From: Candidatus Gastranaerophilales bacterium
GTDB lineage: Bacteria; Cyanobacteriota; Vampirovibrionia; Gastranaerophilales; Gastranaerophilaceae
Assembly: GCA_944322545.1 (NCBI GenBank)
Contig: CALUPF010000043.1
Coordinates: 1-64,000 of the forward strand
Length of the DNA: 64,000 nt
Direction: 5' to 3'
Numbering within the stretch: the first letter of the stretch is position 1; each line of letters starts with the position of its first letter. The notes below the pieces were generated by a model. It ran no database searches. It was given only the letters and a program-made list of their open reading frames with translations, and was not told the origin of the DNA. The translations under genes and the position numbers were made by a program. Below are positions 36,672 through 45,168 of this stretch, piece by piece.

Positions 36672-37211
36672 TTAATAACGGTTTTCAACTTTAAAGAAAT
36701 ATGCTTTTGGATGCTTGCACACAGGACAAACTTCAACAGCTTTTTTACCTGTATGTCTAAAGCCACAATTTGCACATTCCCATTCAACATCTTCGTCTTT
36801 TTCAAAAACTTTGCCTTCAACCAAATTATCAAGAAGTTTTTTATATCTTTCTTCATGATGTTTTTCGATTTCAGCAACTTTTTCAAACAAGAACGCTATA
36901 TCATTAAAGCCTTCTTCTTTAGCTTCTTTAGCAAATTGTGCATACATTTCAGTCCATTCATAATTTTCGCCATTTGCTGCGTCTTCTAGGTTCTTCATTG
37001 TATTTGCAATTTGACCATCATGCAAAAGCTTAAACCAGAGCTTTGCATGTTCTTTTTCATTTTCTGCTGTTGCTTCAAAGATTTTAGATATCTGCACGTA
37101 ACCTTCCTTTTTAGCTTGTGATGCATAATAAGTATATTTATTGCGTGCCTGAGATTCTCCTGCAAATGCTTCCATCAAATTCTTTTCAGTTTTAGACCCT
37201 TTTAAATCCAT
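36672..37211 (-). CDS. rbr: Rubrerythrin
   Basis: A 179-residue non-haem iron peroxidase. The ferritin-like four-helix bundle carries the di-iron ligands in [40 protein letters not shown] and [14 protein letters not shown]-terminal rubredoxin domain follows (CANCGFRH and CPVCKHPKA). It reduces hydrogen peroxide in anaerobes. Third gene of the perR-like, rubredoxin, rubrerythrin transcript. AGGAG lies before the ATG. Confidence 0.97.
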   Translation of the reverse strand: MDLKGSKTEKNLMEAFAGESQARNKYTYYASQAKKEGYVQISKIFEATAENEKEHAKLWFKLLHDGQIANTMKNLEDAANGENYEWTEMYAQFAKEAKEEGFNDIAFLFEKVAEIEKHHEERYKKLLDNLVEGKVFEKDEDVEWECANCGFRHTGKKAVEVCPVCKHPKAYFFKVENRY

Positions 37212-37237
37212 AACGTTCTCCTTAGATAAAACAATAT

Positions 37238-37375
37238 TTACTCTTCTGAAAAATCATCCTTACCAACACCACATAAAGGACATGCATAATCATCTGGTAA
37301 ATCTTCAAATGCAACATTACCATTTTCAGAAGGATCATATACATAACCACATACATTACATACGAATTTTTTCAT
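37238..37375 (-). CDS. Rubredoxin
   Basis: A 45-residue protein: [15 protein letters not shown] near the N-terminus and [11 protein letters not shown] near the C-terminus give the Fe-Cys4 site. Both C-x-x-C-G motifs, the [11 protein letters not shown] linker and the small size are typical of rubredoxin, the one-electron donor to rubrerythrin. The start at 37375 is chosen because GGAG lies 8 bases before it; another ATG two codons upstream is too close to that site. It lies between the PerR-like and rubrerythrin genes. Confidence 0.93.
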   Translation of the reverse strand: MKKFVCNVCGYVYDPSENGNVAFEDLPDDYACPLCGVGKDDFSEE

Positions 37376-37392
37376 TTTCATTTCTCCTTAGT

Positions 37393-37851
37393 TTACTTTT
37401 CTATCTTTTCTAGGCATTTTTTACAAATACCTCTTATCTGTAAATTAACATCTTTTATTGTACCATATTGTTCAGCATTCTTTGGCAATACAAGTTCCTC
37501 ACCTGGTTCAAGAAAAATGTCGTACACCTCATTACATTTTATGCAAAGAAAATGATGATGAGGCGTCATATCTGCATCAAACCTAGCTTTAGGCAATTGG
37601 TTATCTACACGAAAAATCATATTCAACTCTTCGAGAGAAGCCAATGTCCTATAAATGGTATCAACAGACACATTAGGCATTCTTTCTTTTACAGATTCAT
37701 ATATAGTTTCAGCATCAGGATGTGCGCAGGATTTTGCAACCTCCTTAAAGATTTCAATCCTTTGTTGCGTAACTCTCATGCCTTGTTTTTGACATGCGAG
37801 TTTCAACTGTTCAACACGCTCATTTAGATATACATCCTTGTCCTTAATCAT
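37393..37851 (-). CDS. Fur-family peroxide-type repressor (PerR-like)
   Basis: A 152-residue Fur-family metalloregulator. The winged helix contains RVTQQRIEIFKEVAKS, HPDAETIYESVKERMPNVSV and DTIYRTLASLEELNMI. The sensory site is RFDADMTPHHHFLCIKC with Asp and His ligands, and structural zinc sits at CIKC and CKKC near the C-terminus. Leading an operon with rubredoxin and rubrerythrin suggests a PerR role (sensing peroxide through iron-catalysed His oxidation) rather than iron control; this is contextual inference. A perfect palindrome lies between its promoter and its start codon, implying autoregulation. Confidence 0.9.
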   Translation of the reverse strand: MIKDKDVYLNERVEQLKLACQKQGMRVTQQRIEIFKEVAKSCAHPDAETIYESVKERMPNVSVDTIYRTLASLEELNMIFRVDNQLPKARFDADMTPHHHFLCIKCNEVYDIFLEPGEELVLPKNAEQYGTIKDVNLQIRGICKKCLEKIEK

Positions 37852-37860
37852 AATGATTCC

Positions 37861-37911
37861 TTAATAAGAACTATTCTTATTAAAGTATAACAGATTTTAC
37901 ATTTTATGCAA
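37861..37911 (-). promoter_or_regulatory. perR-like operon promoter with perfect 23-base operator
   Basis: On the minus strand TTGCAT (37906-37911), a 16-base spacer and TATACT (37884-37889) form a good promoter. Directly downstream, TTAATAAGAA-CTA-TTCTTATTAA (37861-37883) is a perfect inverted repeat covering the expected transcription start and reaching the Shine-Dalgarno region. AT-rich symmetry of this size suits a Fur/PerR box. Confidence 0.8.
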
Positions 37912-37968
37912 CCCTATTTAGATATGTTCTAAAACAATACCCGAAAAGAACATGCTCTAAACACTCAA

Positions 37969-39267
37969 TTACAGATTGATATTATCTTGCTTAACAACAG
38001 AGCTAAAATTATCAACACCAATCTCTTGAATCAAAGCAATATAAGCATTGTAGTATACACCAATTGCACTTATATATTCATTTAATAATTCTTGATGTGC
38101 ATGTTCAACAACGATCAAACTTGTTAAAGGAGTTTTTCCTTTTTTATATCTTTGTTTTGAAAGCTTAAGAATCTCTGATGACTCTTTCAAAATAGAATCG
38201 TAATGCTCAACGTTCTCTTTAGCTATTATGAATTTATCATGGTTTGTATGGATAACATTTTTTGTGATGTTTATTATTGAGTTGTACTCTAGTTGAGCTT
38301 TTTCATAATTTAACTTCGCATTTTTAATCTCAGGTGTATAAAGATACAAAGAAGGAATATCAAAACCAGCACCAACATAAGCACCAGGTGTACCATCATG
38401 AGCGAATGCATAACCTCCTGACAAATACAAATCTGGAATTCTTTGTTTCGCTGCTACACTAATATCTCTTTTCGCTTTTAAGATTTTAGCCTCTGCCATT
38501 TTTATATCATAACGATTTCCAAACGCCGCAGCTTCTAACTCATCATAACCAGGGAGATTTATTTCTGCCACAAAACTTTTATCAAACAAAGACGACTCTT
38601 TTGTGTCGTATAAAGTTAAGTTGTTTTCTAAATTCAAAACCCTGTTAAAGTTATACTGGGCAGTCCTAACATTTGCTTGGGCTTTATTAATCTGAATTAG
38701 TTGTTTTTTCAACCTCATATCAGCTTGCAACAAATCAATCTCATAATTTTCAGACTTCTTAGGACGGTTTTTAGCAATTTCATACAAATCTTCTAAAAGA
38801 AGTTTTCTTTCTTCCATTATTTCTAAGTCTGACTTAGCTAACAAAAGATTAAAATAAGCTGTTCTTATTCTAAGTTTCAACTTAAACTCATAATCTTTAA
38901 TTTTATTTTCAGTGTAAGCTAAGTCTGCTTCTGCAGATCTTTTTCTTGCTCCTCTTTTTGTAATTTCAATCGGTAAAGAAAGACCAAATTGAGAAGAATT
39001 ACCACGAGCAATCCTACCCATCAAAAAATTTGATTGAAACTGTGGGTTTTTCAAAGCATTTGCCGCTTTAATATCATTTTGAGAGATGCCAAGATTTTTT
39101 CTTTGTTCTTGCAGTTCTATATTCCCAACCAATGCCATATCCATAGCATCTTGAAGACCAATTTTAAATCTATCGTCCTCAGAATGAGCAAGTTCTGACG
39201 ATGTATCTGCTAATACAGTCAAACAAGAAAAAATAAATAAAGCTAATGTAATAAAAACCTTTTTCAT
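37969..39267 (-). CDS. TolC-family outer-membrane protein
   Basis: A 432-residue outer-membrane efflux-type protein (OEP). Signal peptide: MKKVFITLALFIFSCLTVLA (residues 1-20). The mature part repeats the helical hairpin: LQDAMDMALVGNIELQEQRKN, then FGLSLPIEITKRGARK (first beta strand) and AGFDIPSLYLYTPEI (second). Longer upstream frame is discarded because the signal peptide sets the start. No pump genes adjoin it, so its partner is unknown. It resembles CusC/CzcC-like members more than the TolC-type protein at 31952. Confidence 0.88.
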   Translation of the reverse strand: MKKVFITLALFIFSCLTVLADTSSELAHSEDDRFKIGLQDAMDMALVGNIELQEQRKNLGISQNDIKAANALKNPQFQSNFLMGRIARGNSSQFGLSLPIEITKRGARKRSAEADLAYTENKIKDYEFKLKLRIRTAYFNLLLAKSDLEIMEERKLLLEDLYEIAKNRPKKSENYEIDLLQADMRLKKQLIQINKAQANVRTAQYNFNRVLNLENNLTLYDTKESSLFDKSFVAEINLPGYDELEAAAFGNRYDIKMAEAKILKAKRDISVAAKQRIPDLYLSGGYAFAHDGTPGAYVGAGFDIPSLYLYTPEIKNAKLNYEKAQLEYNSIINITKNVIHTNHDKFIIAKENVEHYDSILKESSEILKLSKQRYKKGKTPLTSLIVVEHAHQELLNEYISAIGVYYNAYIALIQEIGVDNFSSVVKQDNINL

Positions 39268-39373
39268 ACAATAATATTTTAAAATAAAAAATTTATTTAA
39301 CAAAATTTTTGAGCTGAATTGTAAAAAATAGTGTATTATAGATTTGTGCAGGATAGAAAAGAAAGGATATATT

Positions 39374-40588
39374 ATGTGGGAAAAAGACGTAAATATCAAT
39401 GAAGTCCAAGAAATTCGTATGAAAACAAACGTATTTTTTGGAGTAGGCGCTATAAAAAAAATAGAAGACATAGCACAAGCACTAAAAAAGAAAAACATTG
39501 ATAAAGTAATTGTTATCAGTGGTAAAGGAGCTTATAAAGTAACTGGTGCTTGGGATTTTGTTGAAAAAGCACTGAACAATAACAATATAGGATTTATAAA
39601 TTACGCAAAAGTAACACCAAATCCAACTACAGCCGCAATCGATGAAGCTGTGACAATGGCTAAAGAATTTGGTGCAAAAGCTGTTATAGCAATTGGTGGA
39701 GGCTCACCAATCGATACAGGTAAAAGTGCAGCTATTCTTATGGAATATCCTGATAAAACAGCAGCTGAGTTATATGAATTCAAATTTACACCTGAAAAAG
39801 CAGCTCCAATCGTTGCAATTAACTTAACACACGGTACAGGTACAGAAGTAAACAGATTTGCAGTTGCAACAAACCTAGAAAAAAACTTCAAACCTGCAAT
39901 TGCATATGATTGCATATACCCATCATACTCAATTGATGATCCACAATTAATGACAAAATTATCTAAAAATCAAACATTATACACATCAATTGACGCAGTA
40001 AACCACGTTGTAGAAGCAGCAACATCAACTGTTGCATCGCCATACGCTGTAACATTAGCAAAAGAAACAATAAGATTAGTTGCAAAATATTTACCAAAAG
40101 CTGCAGCTGACTTAGAAAACCCTGAATGGAGATATTATCTATTATATGCTTCTATGTTAGGTGGTGCTGGCTTTGATAATGGATTATTGCACTTTACTCA
40201 TGCTTTGGAACACCCACTTAGCGCAGTTAAACCAGAACTATCACATGGCTTAGGTCTTGCAATGTTACTACCTGCAGTTATAAAAGCAATTTACCCAGCT
40301 AAAGCTGAAACATTGGCAGATATTCTTGAGCCTATTGCTCCAGGTCTTAAAGGAACTGCTGATGAAGCAGAAAAAGCTGCACTTTTAGTTGAAAAATGGC
40401 TATCAGATGTAGGTGTTCCTCAAAAGTTAACAGACGATGGCTTCAGTGAAGATGATGTTGATAAACTTGTTAATCTATGCTTCACAACACCTTCTTTAGA
40501 TGGACTTTTAGGTATAGCACCAGTCAAAGCAACTAAAGAAGTTGTAGCTCAGATTTATAAAGAATCAATGAAACCTTACACAAAATAA
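39374..40588 (+). CDS. Iron-containing alcohol dehydrogenase
   Basis: A 404-residue group III (Fe) alcohol dehydrogenase. The NAD(P)-binding GGGSPIDTGKSAAI (about residue 107) is followed by THGTGTEVNRFAV. Metal ligands are expected in SIDAVNHVVEAATS (Asp, His), HFTHALEHPLSAV (two His) and SHGLGLAML. ATG 39374 with AAAGGA upstream is preferred over the longer GTG frame. In a fermentative anaerobe it would reduce an aldehyde to an alcohol to regenerate NAD+, but the substrate is not certain. Confidence 0.92.
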   Translation: MWEKDVNINEVQEIRMKTNVFFGVGAIKKIEDIAQALKKKNIDKVIVISGKGAYKVTGAWDFVEKALNNNNIGFINYAKVTPNPTTAAIDEAVTMAKEFGAKAVIAIGGGSPIDTGKSAAILMEYPDKTAAELYEFKFTPEKAAPIVAINLTHGTGTEVNRFAVATNLEKNFKPAIAYDCIYPSYSIDDPQLMTKLSKNQTLYTSIDAVNHVVEAATSTVASPYAVTLAKETIRLVAKYLPKAAADLENPEWRYYLLYASMLGGAGFDNGLLHFTHALEHPLSAVKPELSHGLGLAMLLPAVIKAIYPAKAETLADILEPIAPGLKGTADEAEKAALLVEKWLSDVGVPQKLTDDGFSEDDVDKLVNLCFTTPSLDGLLGIAPVKATKEVVAQIYKESMKPYTK

Positions 40589-40593
40589 TAAGT

Positions 40594-40628
40594 AAAAAGC
40601 TCCTTTTTTAAAGGAGCTTTTTTTATTT
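40594..40628 (+). terminator. Terminator of the Fe-alcohol dehydrogenase gene
   Basis: AAAAGCTCCTTT pairs with AAAGGAGCTTTT around a short T-rich loop and is followed by T's. Confidence 0.85.
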
Positions 40629-40687
40629 TTCAATTATATAAAAGCTATGATATAATTTATTTGAAAATACAGAAATGGAGCAAAATT

Positions 40688-41188
40688 ATGGAATACAAAG
40701 GTAAAGCATTTAAATTCGGTGACAATATTAGTACAGATCACATTGCTCCAGGACGACTTTTTCACCTACGTTCAGACTTAAATGAATTTGCAAAACATGT
40801 TTTAGAAGACGCTGATGAAACATTTGCATCTAGAATGAAAAAAGGAGATTTTGTTGTTGCAGGTAATAATTTTGGTCTCGGATCATCTAGAGAACACGCT
40901 CCTCAAATAATAAAAATTGCAGGGGTAAGTGCTGTATTAGCAAAATCTTTTGCAAGAATATTTTATAGAAATGCAATTAATATTGGTCTTCTTTTAATTG
41001 AATGTGACACAGACAAAATAAATGCTGGTGACGAATTAGAAGTAGACATAAAAAAAGGTGTAGTAAAAAATCTTACACAAAATACAGAAATAACATTTTC
41101 GCCATTACCTGATGTCATGATTAAACTTCTTCACGATGGAGGTTTAATTGAACATCTAAAAAAACATGGTGATTTTGATCTTGTGTAA
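40688..41188 (+). CDS. leuD: 3-isopropylmalate dehydratase-type small subunit (LeuD family)
   Basis: A 166-residue aconitase-swivel protein. FGDNISTDHIAPGRLF at the N-terminus and the substrate-recognition loop NNFGLGSSREHAPQIIKIAG (about residues 62-80) are diagnostic, followed by VLAKSFARIFYRNAINIGL. ATG 40688 has TGGAG 7 bases upstream. It would act as the small subunit with a large LeuC-type Fe-S subunit, either in leucine synthesis or a homologous pathway (homoaconitase, citramalate). No large-subunit gene adjoins it, which is unusual because leuC and leuD are usually neighbours. Confidence 0.88.
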   Translation: MEYKGKAFKFGDNISTDHIAPGRLFHLRSDLNEFAKHVLEDADETFASRMKKGDFVVAGNNFGLGSSREHAPQIIKIAGVSAVLAKSFARIFYRNAINIGLLLIECDTDKINAGDELEVDIKKGVVKNLTQNTEITFSPLPDVMIKLLHDGGLIEHLKKHGDFDLV

Positions 41189-41200
41189 GATTACAACAAC

Positions 41201-41611
41201 TTAAATATTTTTTTGATAAGCCTGAGTTATAAAATCAGGAAGTCTTCTAAACATTTTATTTGTGCTTGTGTCTACAGCAACACAAGTGACTGTTGCAGAT
41301 ATATTTACTATACCGGTATCTTTATTTTTCAAAATTTGTTTAAAAACTATAGCACTAGGTCTTAAATCTTCAACATAAGTTTCTAAAATCAAATTGTCAT
41401 CCAATTTAGCTGAAACCTTATATTTTATATTTAACTCAACGACAGGAAGAATACAGCCATCTTCTTGCATTTTCTTAAGATCTAGGCCCATAACTTTATC
41501 AGTATATTCAATACGTCCTGCTTCAAGCCATCTTAGATATGCACCGTGCCACACGACTCCGTATGCATCAGTATCAGCATAATAAACTCTTATTTCATCG
41601 ATATGTTTCAT
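41201..41611 (-). CDS. YbgC/FadM-type acyl-CoA thioesterase
   Basis: A 136-residue hot-dog fold thioesterase of the 4HBT/YbgC group. The signature VYYADTDAYGVVWHGAYLRW (about residues 8-27) holds the catalytic Asp and the His, and LEAGRIEYTDKVMGLDL follows. These enzymes hydrolyse acyl-CoA or acyl-ACP; some are linked to the Tol-Pal system, but no tol genes are present here. Last gene of a minus-strand series after the TPR gene; it ends 12 bases from the convergent leuD-type gene. Confidence 0.9.
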   Translation of the reverse strand: MKHIDEIRVYYADTDAYGVVWHGAYLRWLEAGRIEYTDKVMGLDLKKMQEDGCILPVVELNIKYKVSAKLDDNLILETYVEDLRPSAIVFKQILKNKDTGIVNISATVTCVAVDTSTNKMFRRLPDFITQAYQKNI

Positions 41612-41634
41612 TACTTCCCCAAATATTCTATTTA

Positions 41635-43230
41635 CTAATCGAATAAACCTTGAATTTTATCCGAAATTTCTTGTGGATCTAATTCATTAGTTACATTATT
41701 CAAATCCATTGCAATTTGATAGAGTTTTGCTGCCTCAACTTTATCACCTCTAATCGCAACAGAACGTCCTAAATTATAATGAGCAAGTGCATAGTTAGGA
41801 TTATATTTAATCGCTTTTTCAAACAACTCAATCGCATTTTGAACACGACCTAAATCATCCAAATAAATAACACCTAGGTTATTATATGCAATGTCATATG
41901 TAGGATCATATTTTATTGAAAGTTCGTATTCTTTTATAGCTTCATCAATGTCACCTTTACCCCAATGTAAAAAGCCTAAATTACAATGAATTTTAGCATT
42001 TGTCGGATCCAATTCTAAAGCTCGTCTATATACTGTCAATGCATTGTTATATTCTTGCTTGTCGTAAAAAGCACTACCTAGATTAATAAAAATATCAATA
42101 TCAGTAGGCGTTAAAAGATAAGCTGACTGATAAGCACTAATAGCAGCATCTGTATTCTTTTCTGACTCTTGAAAAACATAACCTAATGTTTGAGCAATAA
42201 CACTAGTCCATTCAGGTCTAGGATTTAAAGTTATTGCATTTTGATAATAAGAAATAGCTTCTTTTGCATCACCTTTAAGATACAAAATATTAGCTAAATT
42301 ACTGTAATATTCAGCAACATTTGGCTGTATTTCAATTAGTTTTTGATATGATTCAATAGCGCTATCTAAATCACCAAGTTCCTCATAAACAGAACATAAA
42401 GAACGATAAGCAGTAATATTTAAACTATCAATTATAATCGCCATTTTGTACTCTAAAATGGCATCTTCATATCTGCCCATAGCTCTGTAGATATCACCTA
42501 AAAGACAATACAAAAGAATAAAACCTGGTGCTTTTTCTAAAGCATCACGATATAAATCAACAGCTTCATTGATACCATTTCTAGCTACTAATATCCAACC
42601 CTTAATAAGCATTGGCAAAAACTGCATATAGGAAATAACTTTTCCTACACTTTTTATTGCCTCTTTATCAAAAGGTAATGTTAAAAAGGCTAATAATAAC
42701 TCTTTTCTTTTTTGAAAAGCAATTTTAAACCCCTTAACAGTCATAACTCTGTATAGGTTGTAGCACAAAAAGTGTGCACGAGAAGAACTAAAAGGTTTTT
42801 CCTTTATAGCCTTTCTAGCAAAATCCATAGCATCAGGGAAATGAGCTTTTCTAGTATGACAACAAGCAAGCATATAATATGCATTAGCTTGCTTAGAATC
42901 TTTTTCGACAGAAAGATTAAAATAGTTTATGGCTCTGTCTATTTCATTTTTATAGTAGAAAGCCATACCAATTTTATAATAAATTTCCGCTGAATTTATA
43001 TAAGATTCAAGAGCTCTTTGATATTCAGTAATAGCTTCATCCAAATATTGACGAGCTTGATGAATATCCAAATGCCACTCAATGTATAAATCACCTAAAC
43101 GAACGTGCAATTCAGCATTTGTCGGATCTTTAGCTAACTCAATCTGACATTTTTCAATAGCCCTTTGCAAACTTCCGTTTGTCTTAAAATTATTATTATT
43201 TCTTTTTCTATGTTGTAGAATTTTAAACAT
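41635..43230 (-). CDS. Large TPR-repeat protein
   Basis: A 531-residue protein made almost entirely of tetratricopeptide repeats, roughly a dozen units of 34 residues. Clear examples are IYYKIGMAFYYKNEIDRAIN, IHCNLGFLHWGKGDIDEAIK and ALAHYNLGRSVAIRGDKVEA. There is no signal peptide or membrane anchor, so it is probably a cytoplasmic scaffold. It lies between a PilZ-domain gene and a thioesterase gene; no specific partner can be named. Confidence 0.88.
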   Translation of the reverse strand: MFKILQHRKRNNNNFKTNGSLQRAIEKCQIELAKDPTNAELHVRLGDLYIEWHLDIHQARQYLDEAITEYQRALESYINSAEIYYKIGMAFYYKNEIDRAINYFNLSVEKDSKQANAYYMLACCHTRKAHFPDAMDFARKAIKEKPFSSSRAHFLCYNLYRVMTVKGFKIAFQKRKELLLAFLTLPFDKEAIKSVGKVISYMQFLPMLIKGWILVARNGINEAVDLYRDALEKAPGFILLYCLLGDIYRAMGRYEDAILEYKMAIIIDSLNITAYRSLCSVYEELGDLDSAIESYQKLIEIQPNVAEYYSNLANILYLKGDAKEAISYYQNAITLNPRPEWTSVIAQTLGYVFQESEKNTDAAISAYQSAYLLTPTDIDIFINLGSAFYDKQEYNNALTVYRRALELDPTNAKIHCNLGFLHWGKGDIDEAIKEYELSIKYDPTYDIAYNNLGVIYLDDLGRVQNAIELFEKAIKYNPNYALAHYNLGRSVAIRGDKVEAAKLYQIAMDLNNVTNELDPQEISDKIQGLFD

Positions 43231-43309
43231 TTTCGTCCGAATCGTTTATCTAAATATATATTAAAATACACAACGCTTTTTTGCAAACACTCAACATTTA
43301 TCAAAAGCT

Positions 43310-43924
43310 TTAGTATTTTTTATTTTGCTCTCGTTCTAATTGAATACATTTTTGAATAATCTTATTCCTATCTGATTCAGCAATTTGGGTAAATTCAAAA
43401 AGATACTCATCATCTTTATAGAAATGTTTCTTTTGAACGAAGCCTATAATTTTTATCATTGGCTCATATGCATTCAATCTAAGCTGTGACTTAAATTCTT
43501 GCATATTGCTAATAACTTTATCAGTAGAAAACCTAATCCCGCCACCACCTATATCAATTGTCATTGTCCTAATATTCCCATCCGGACTTTCTAAATACAG
43601 GTCAGTCATATATGGTTGTCTTAGGTACTTTCTCCGCTGAATAACTTGTTGGTCTTCATTAAATTCAATGACAAATTTACCATCAAAAGGAGCATCAAAA
43701 ACAATTGAATCAATTATCATAATTCCAGAAAATGTATAAATAAAAGCTTTAATTTCCGTTCCCTCTATAAGATAAGGAATAAATTCCTTCTTTGATTCAG
43801 GAAAAGACAAAGTCAATCTATCAAAATCAGGGTTAATAATATAACAGTCAATTCTAGATTTTCTGCTGCCTGTTTCAAATTCTATCTGAACCTTAAGTCC
43901 TCTTTTAATTGGATTATTTGCCAT
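43310..43924 (-). CDS. PilZ-domain protein (c-di-GMP receptor)
   Basis: A 204-residue protein. The N-terminal ~100 residues resemble the YcgR-like domain that precedes PilZ (VQIEFETGSRKSRIDCYII, RLTLSFPESKKEFIPYL). The PilZ domain holds the c-di-GMP-binding RRKYLRQP (R-x-x-x-R) near residue 103 and DIGGGGIRFS (D/N-x-S/G-x-x-G) near residue 130. It is a probable effector for the diguanylate cyclase/phosphodiesterase at 54606-56498. It starts 14 bases after the M16-type gene on the same strand. Confidence 0.88.
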   Translation of the reverse strand: MANNPIKRGLKVQIEFETGSRKSRIDCYIINPDFDRLTLSFPESKKEFIPYLIEGTEIKAFIYTFSGIMIIDSIVFDAPFDGKFVIEFNEDQQVIQRRKYLRQPYMTDLYLESPDGNIRTMTIDIGGGGIRFSTDKVISNMQEFKSQLRLNAYEPMIKIIGFVQKKHFYKDDEYLFEFTQIAESDRNKIIQKCIQLEREQNKKY

Positions 43925-43938
43925 AATAGAAATATTCC

Positions 43939-45165
43939 CTATATTTGCGCCAAGTATTCTTTAGGAGCCAAAACAGTCAATACATATGGATCTTTTATAC
44001 AAAGATTTGCAACTCTTTGTACATCTTCAATTGTGACGCTTTTAATTAAGTTAATTAGTTTTTCTTCATAATCACAACCTAAGCCTTTGTCTTCATAAAA
44101 AGCAATCATACTAGCTTGTTGCAAATTAGTTTCCATGAAAAATTGACGTTTTCCAATTAAATTGTTTTTGGCATTTTCTAGTTCTTCACTAGAAACCGGT
44201 ATATTTTTGATTTTGTCTAATTCAATTTTAAAGCCTTCTAAACTAGTTTTTATATTTTTAGGTTCTGTTGCAATATAAACATTGAACAAAGCGGCTTTAT
44301 CATACACTTCGTAACTGCTTCTAACAACATAAGCTAAACCTTTTTTGTCTCTTAATTCAAGAAACAATCTTGAAGATAACCCACTAGAACCTAACATGGT
44401 ATTCATTACCATAATTGCAGGATAATCTTTGTCAAAAATAGTAGGAACATGCCAGCCCTGTATAATTTGAGCTTGAGAAGCATCTTCTTTTTCTATTTTT
44501 ATAAGTTTTGTTTCTTTTAGATTTGCATAAGGTATATTAGATTTAGTATCAGTATTATGAATACTTGAAAAATATTTTTTCAACAGTGATTTCACATTTT
44601 CCTCATCAAAATCACCAACAACGCTTATTACCTTTGAAGAATTTGTAATAAGTTTTTTGTATGCATCTATTACTTGATCTTTAGTAATATAGTCAATATC
44701 TTCAAGAATTTTAGTATATGTATGCCCATAAGGATGATTTTCATAGACATTTTTGTAAAATCCATCCATAGCCTTAGACTTAGGTTCGTCTAGTTCTGCC
44801 TGTATTTCACCTTTTAGCTTAATGACTTCTTTATCGAACTCGTCAAAAGTTGAATTTAAGATTATATCAGAAAGGATTTCCAAACCTTTTTCAAAATCTT
44901 CATTTAAACACTGCAATTTAAAACGAACAAAATCATGTTTCATTTCACTATAACAATCAATTGCATTTTCGTCTAATTCTTGTGCCAGTTTTTCAGATGA
45001 TCTATTTTTAGTGCCTTGAAGAAACAATCTATTCAAAATGGTGTAAAGCCCTGCTTTAGATTCTGGTTCTTCTATTTTGAAATAAAAACACAATGCATGT
45101 CTTGGAGTGTTTTTATTGTTTTTTAAAATTACAGGTATATCGTTATCTAAAATTATTTTTTTCAT
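43939..45165 (-). CDS. M16-family peptidase-like protein lacking the zinc motif
   Basis: A 408-residue pitrilysin-fold protein. It aligns with M16 halves (LFLQGTKNRSSEKLAQELDE and MVMNTMLGSSGLSSRLFLEL, RDKKGLAYVVRSSYEVYDKA), but the H-x-x-E-H zinc site is absent: the equivalent region reads AGLYTILNRLF. The R-x-x-x-x-x-Y-type substrate-binding residues toward the C-terminal part (GLAYVVRSSYEVY) are kept. It is therefore the probable non-catalytic partner of the active subunit encoded 3 bases upstream, as in heterodimeric bacterial M16 proteases. Confidence 0.88.
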   Translation of the reverse strand: MKKIILDNDIPVILKNNKNTPRHALCFYFKIEEPESKAGLYTILNRLFLQGTKNRSSEKLAQELDENAIDCYSEMKHDFVRFKLQCLNEDFEKGLEILSDIILNSTFDEFDKEVIKLKGEIQAELDEPKSKAMDGFYKNVYENHPYGHTYTKILEDIDYITKDQVIDAYKKLITNSSKVISVVGDFDEENVKSLLKKYFSSIHNTDTKSNIPYANLKETKLIKIEKEDASQAQIIQGWHVPTIFDKDYPAIMVMNTMLGSSGLSSRLFLELRDKKGLAYVVRSSYEVYDKAALFNVYIATEPKNIKTSLEGFKIELDKIKNIPVSSEELENAKNNLIGKRQFFMETNLQQASMIAFYEDKGLGCDYEEKLINLIKSVTIEDVQRVANLCIKDPYVLTVLAPKEYLAQI

Positions 45166-45168
45166 TGT

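Noticed and set aside
37969-39498. Longer version of the second TolC protein starting at 39498
   Set aside because: The extra 77 residues would cross the promoter and start of the divergent alcohol dehydrogenase gene; a textbook signal peptide starts at 39267.
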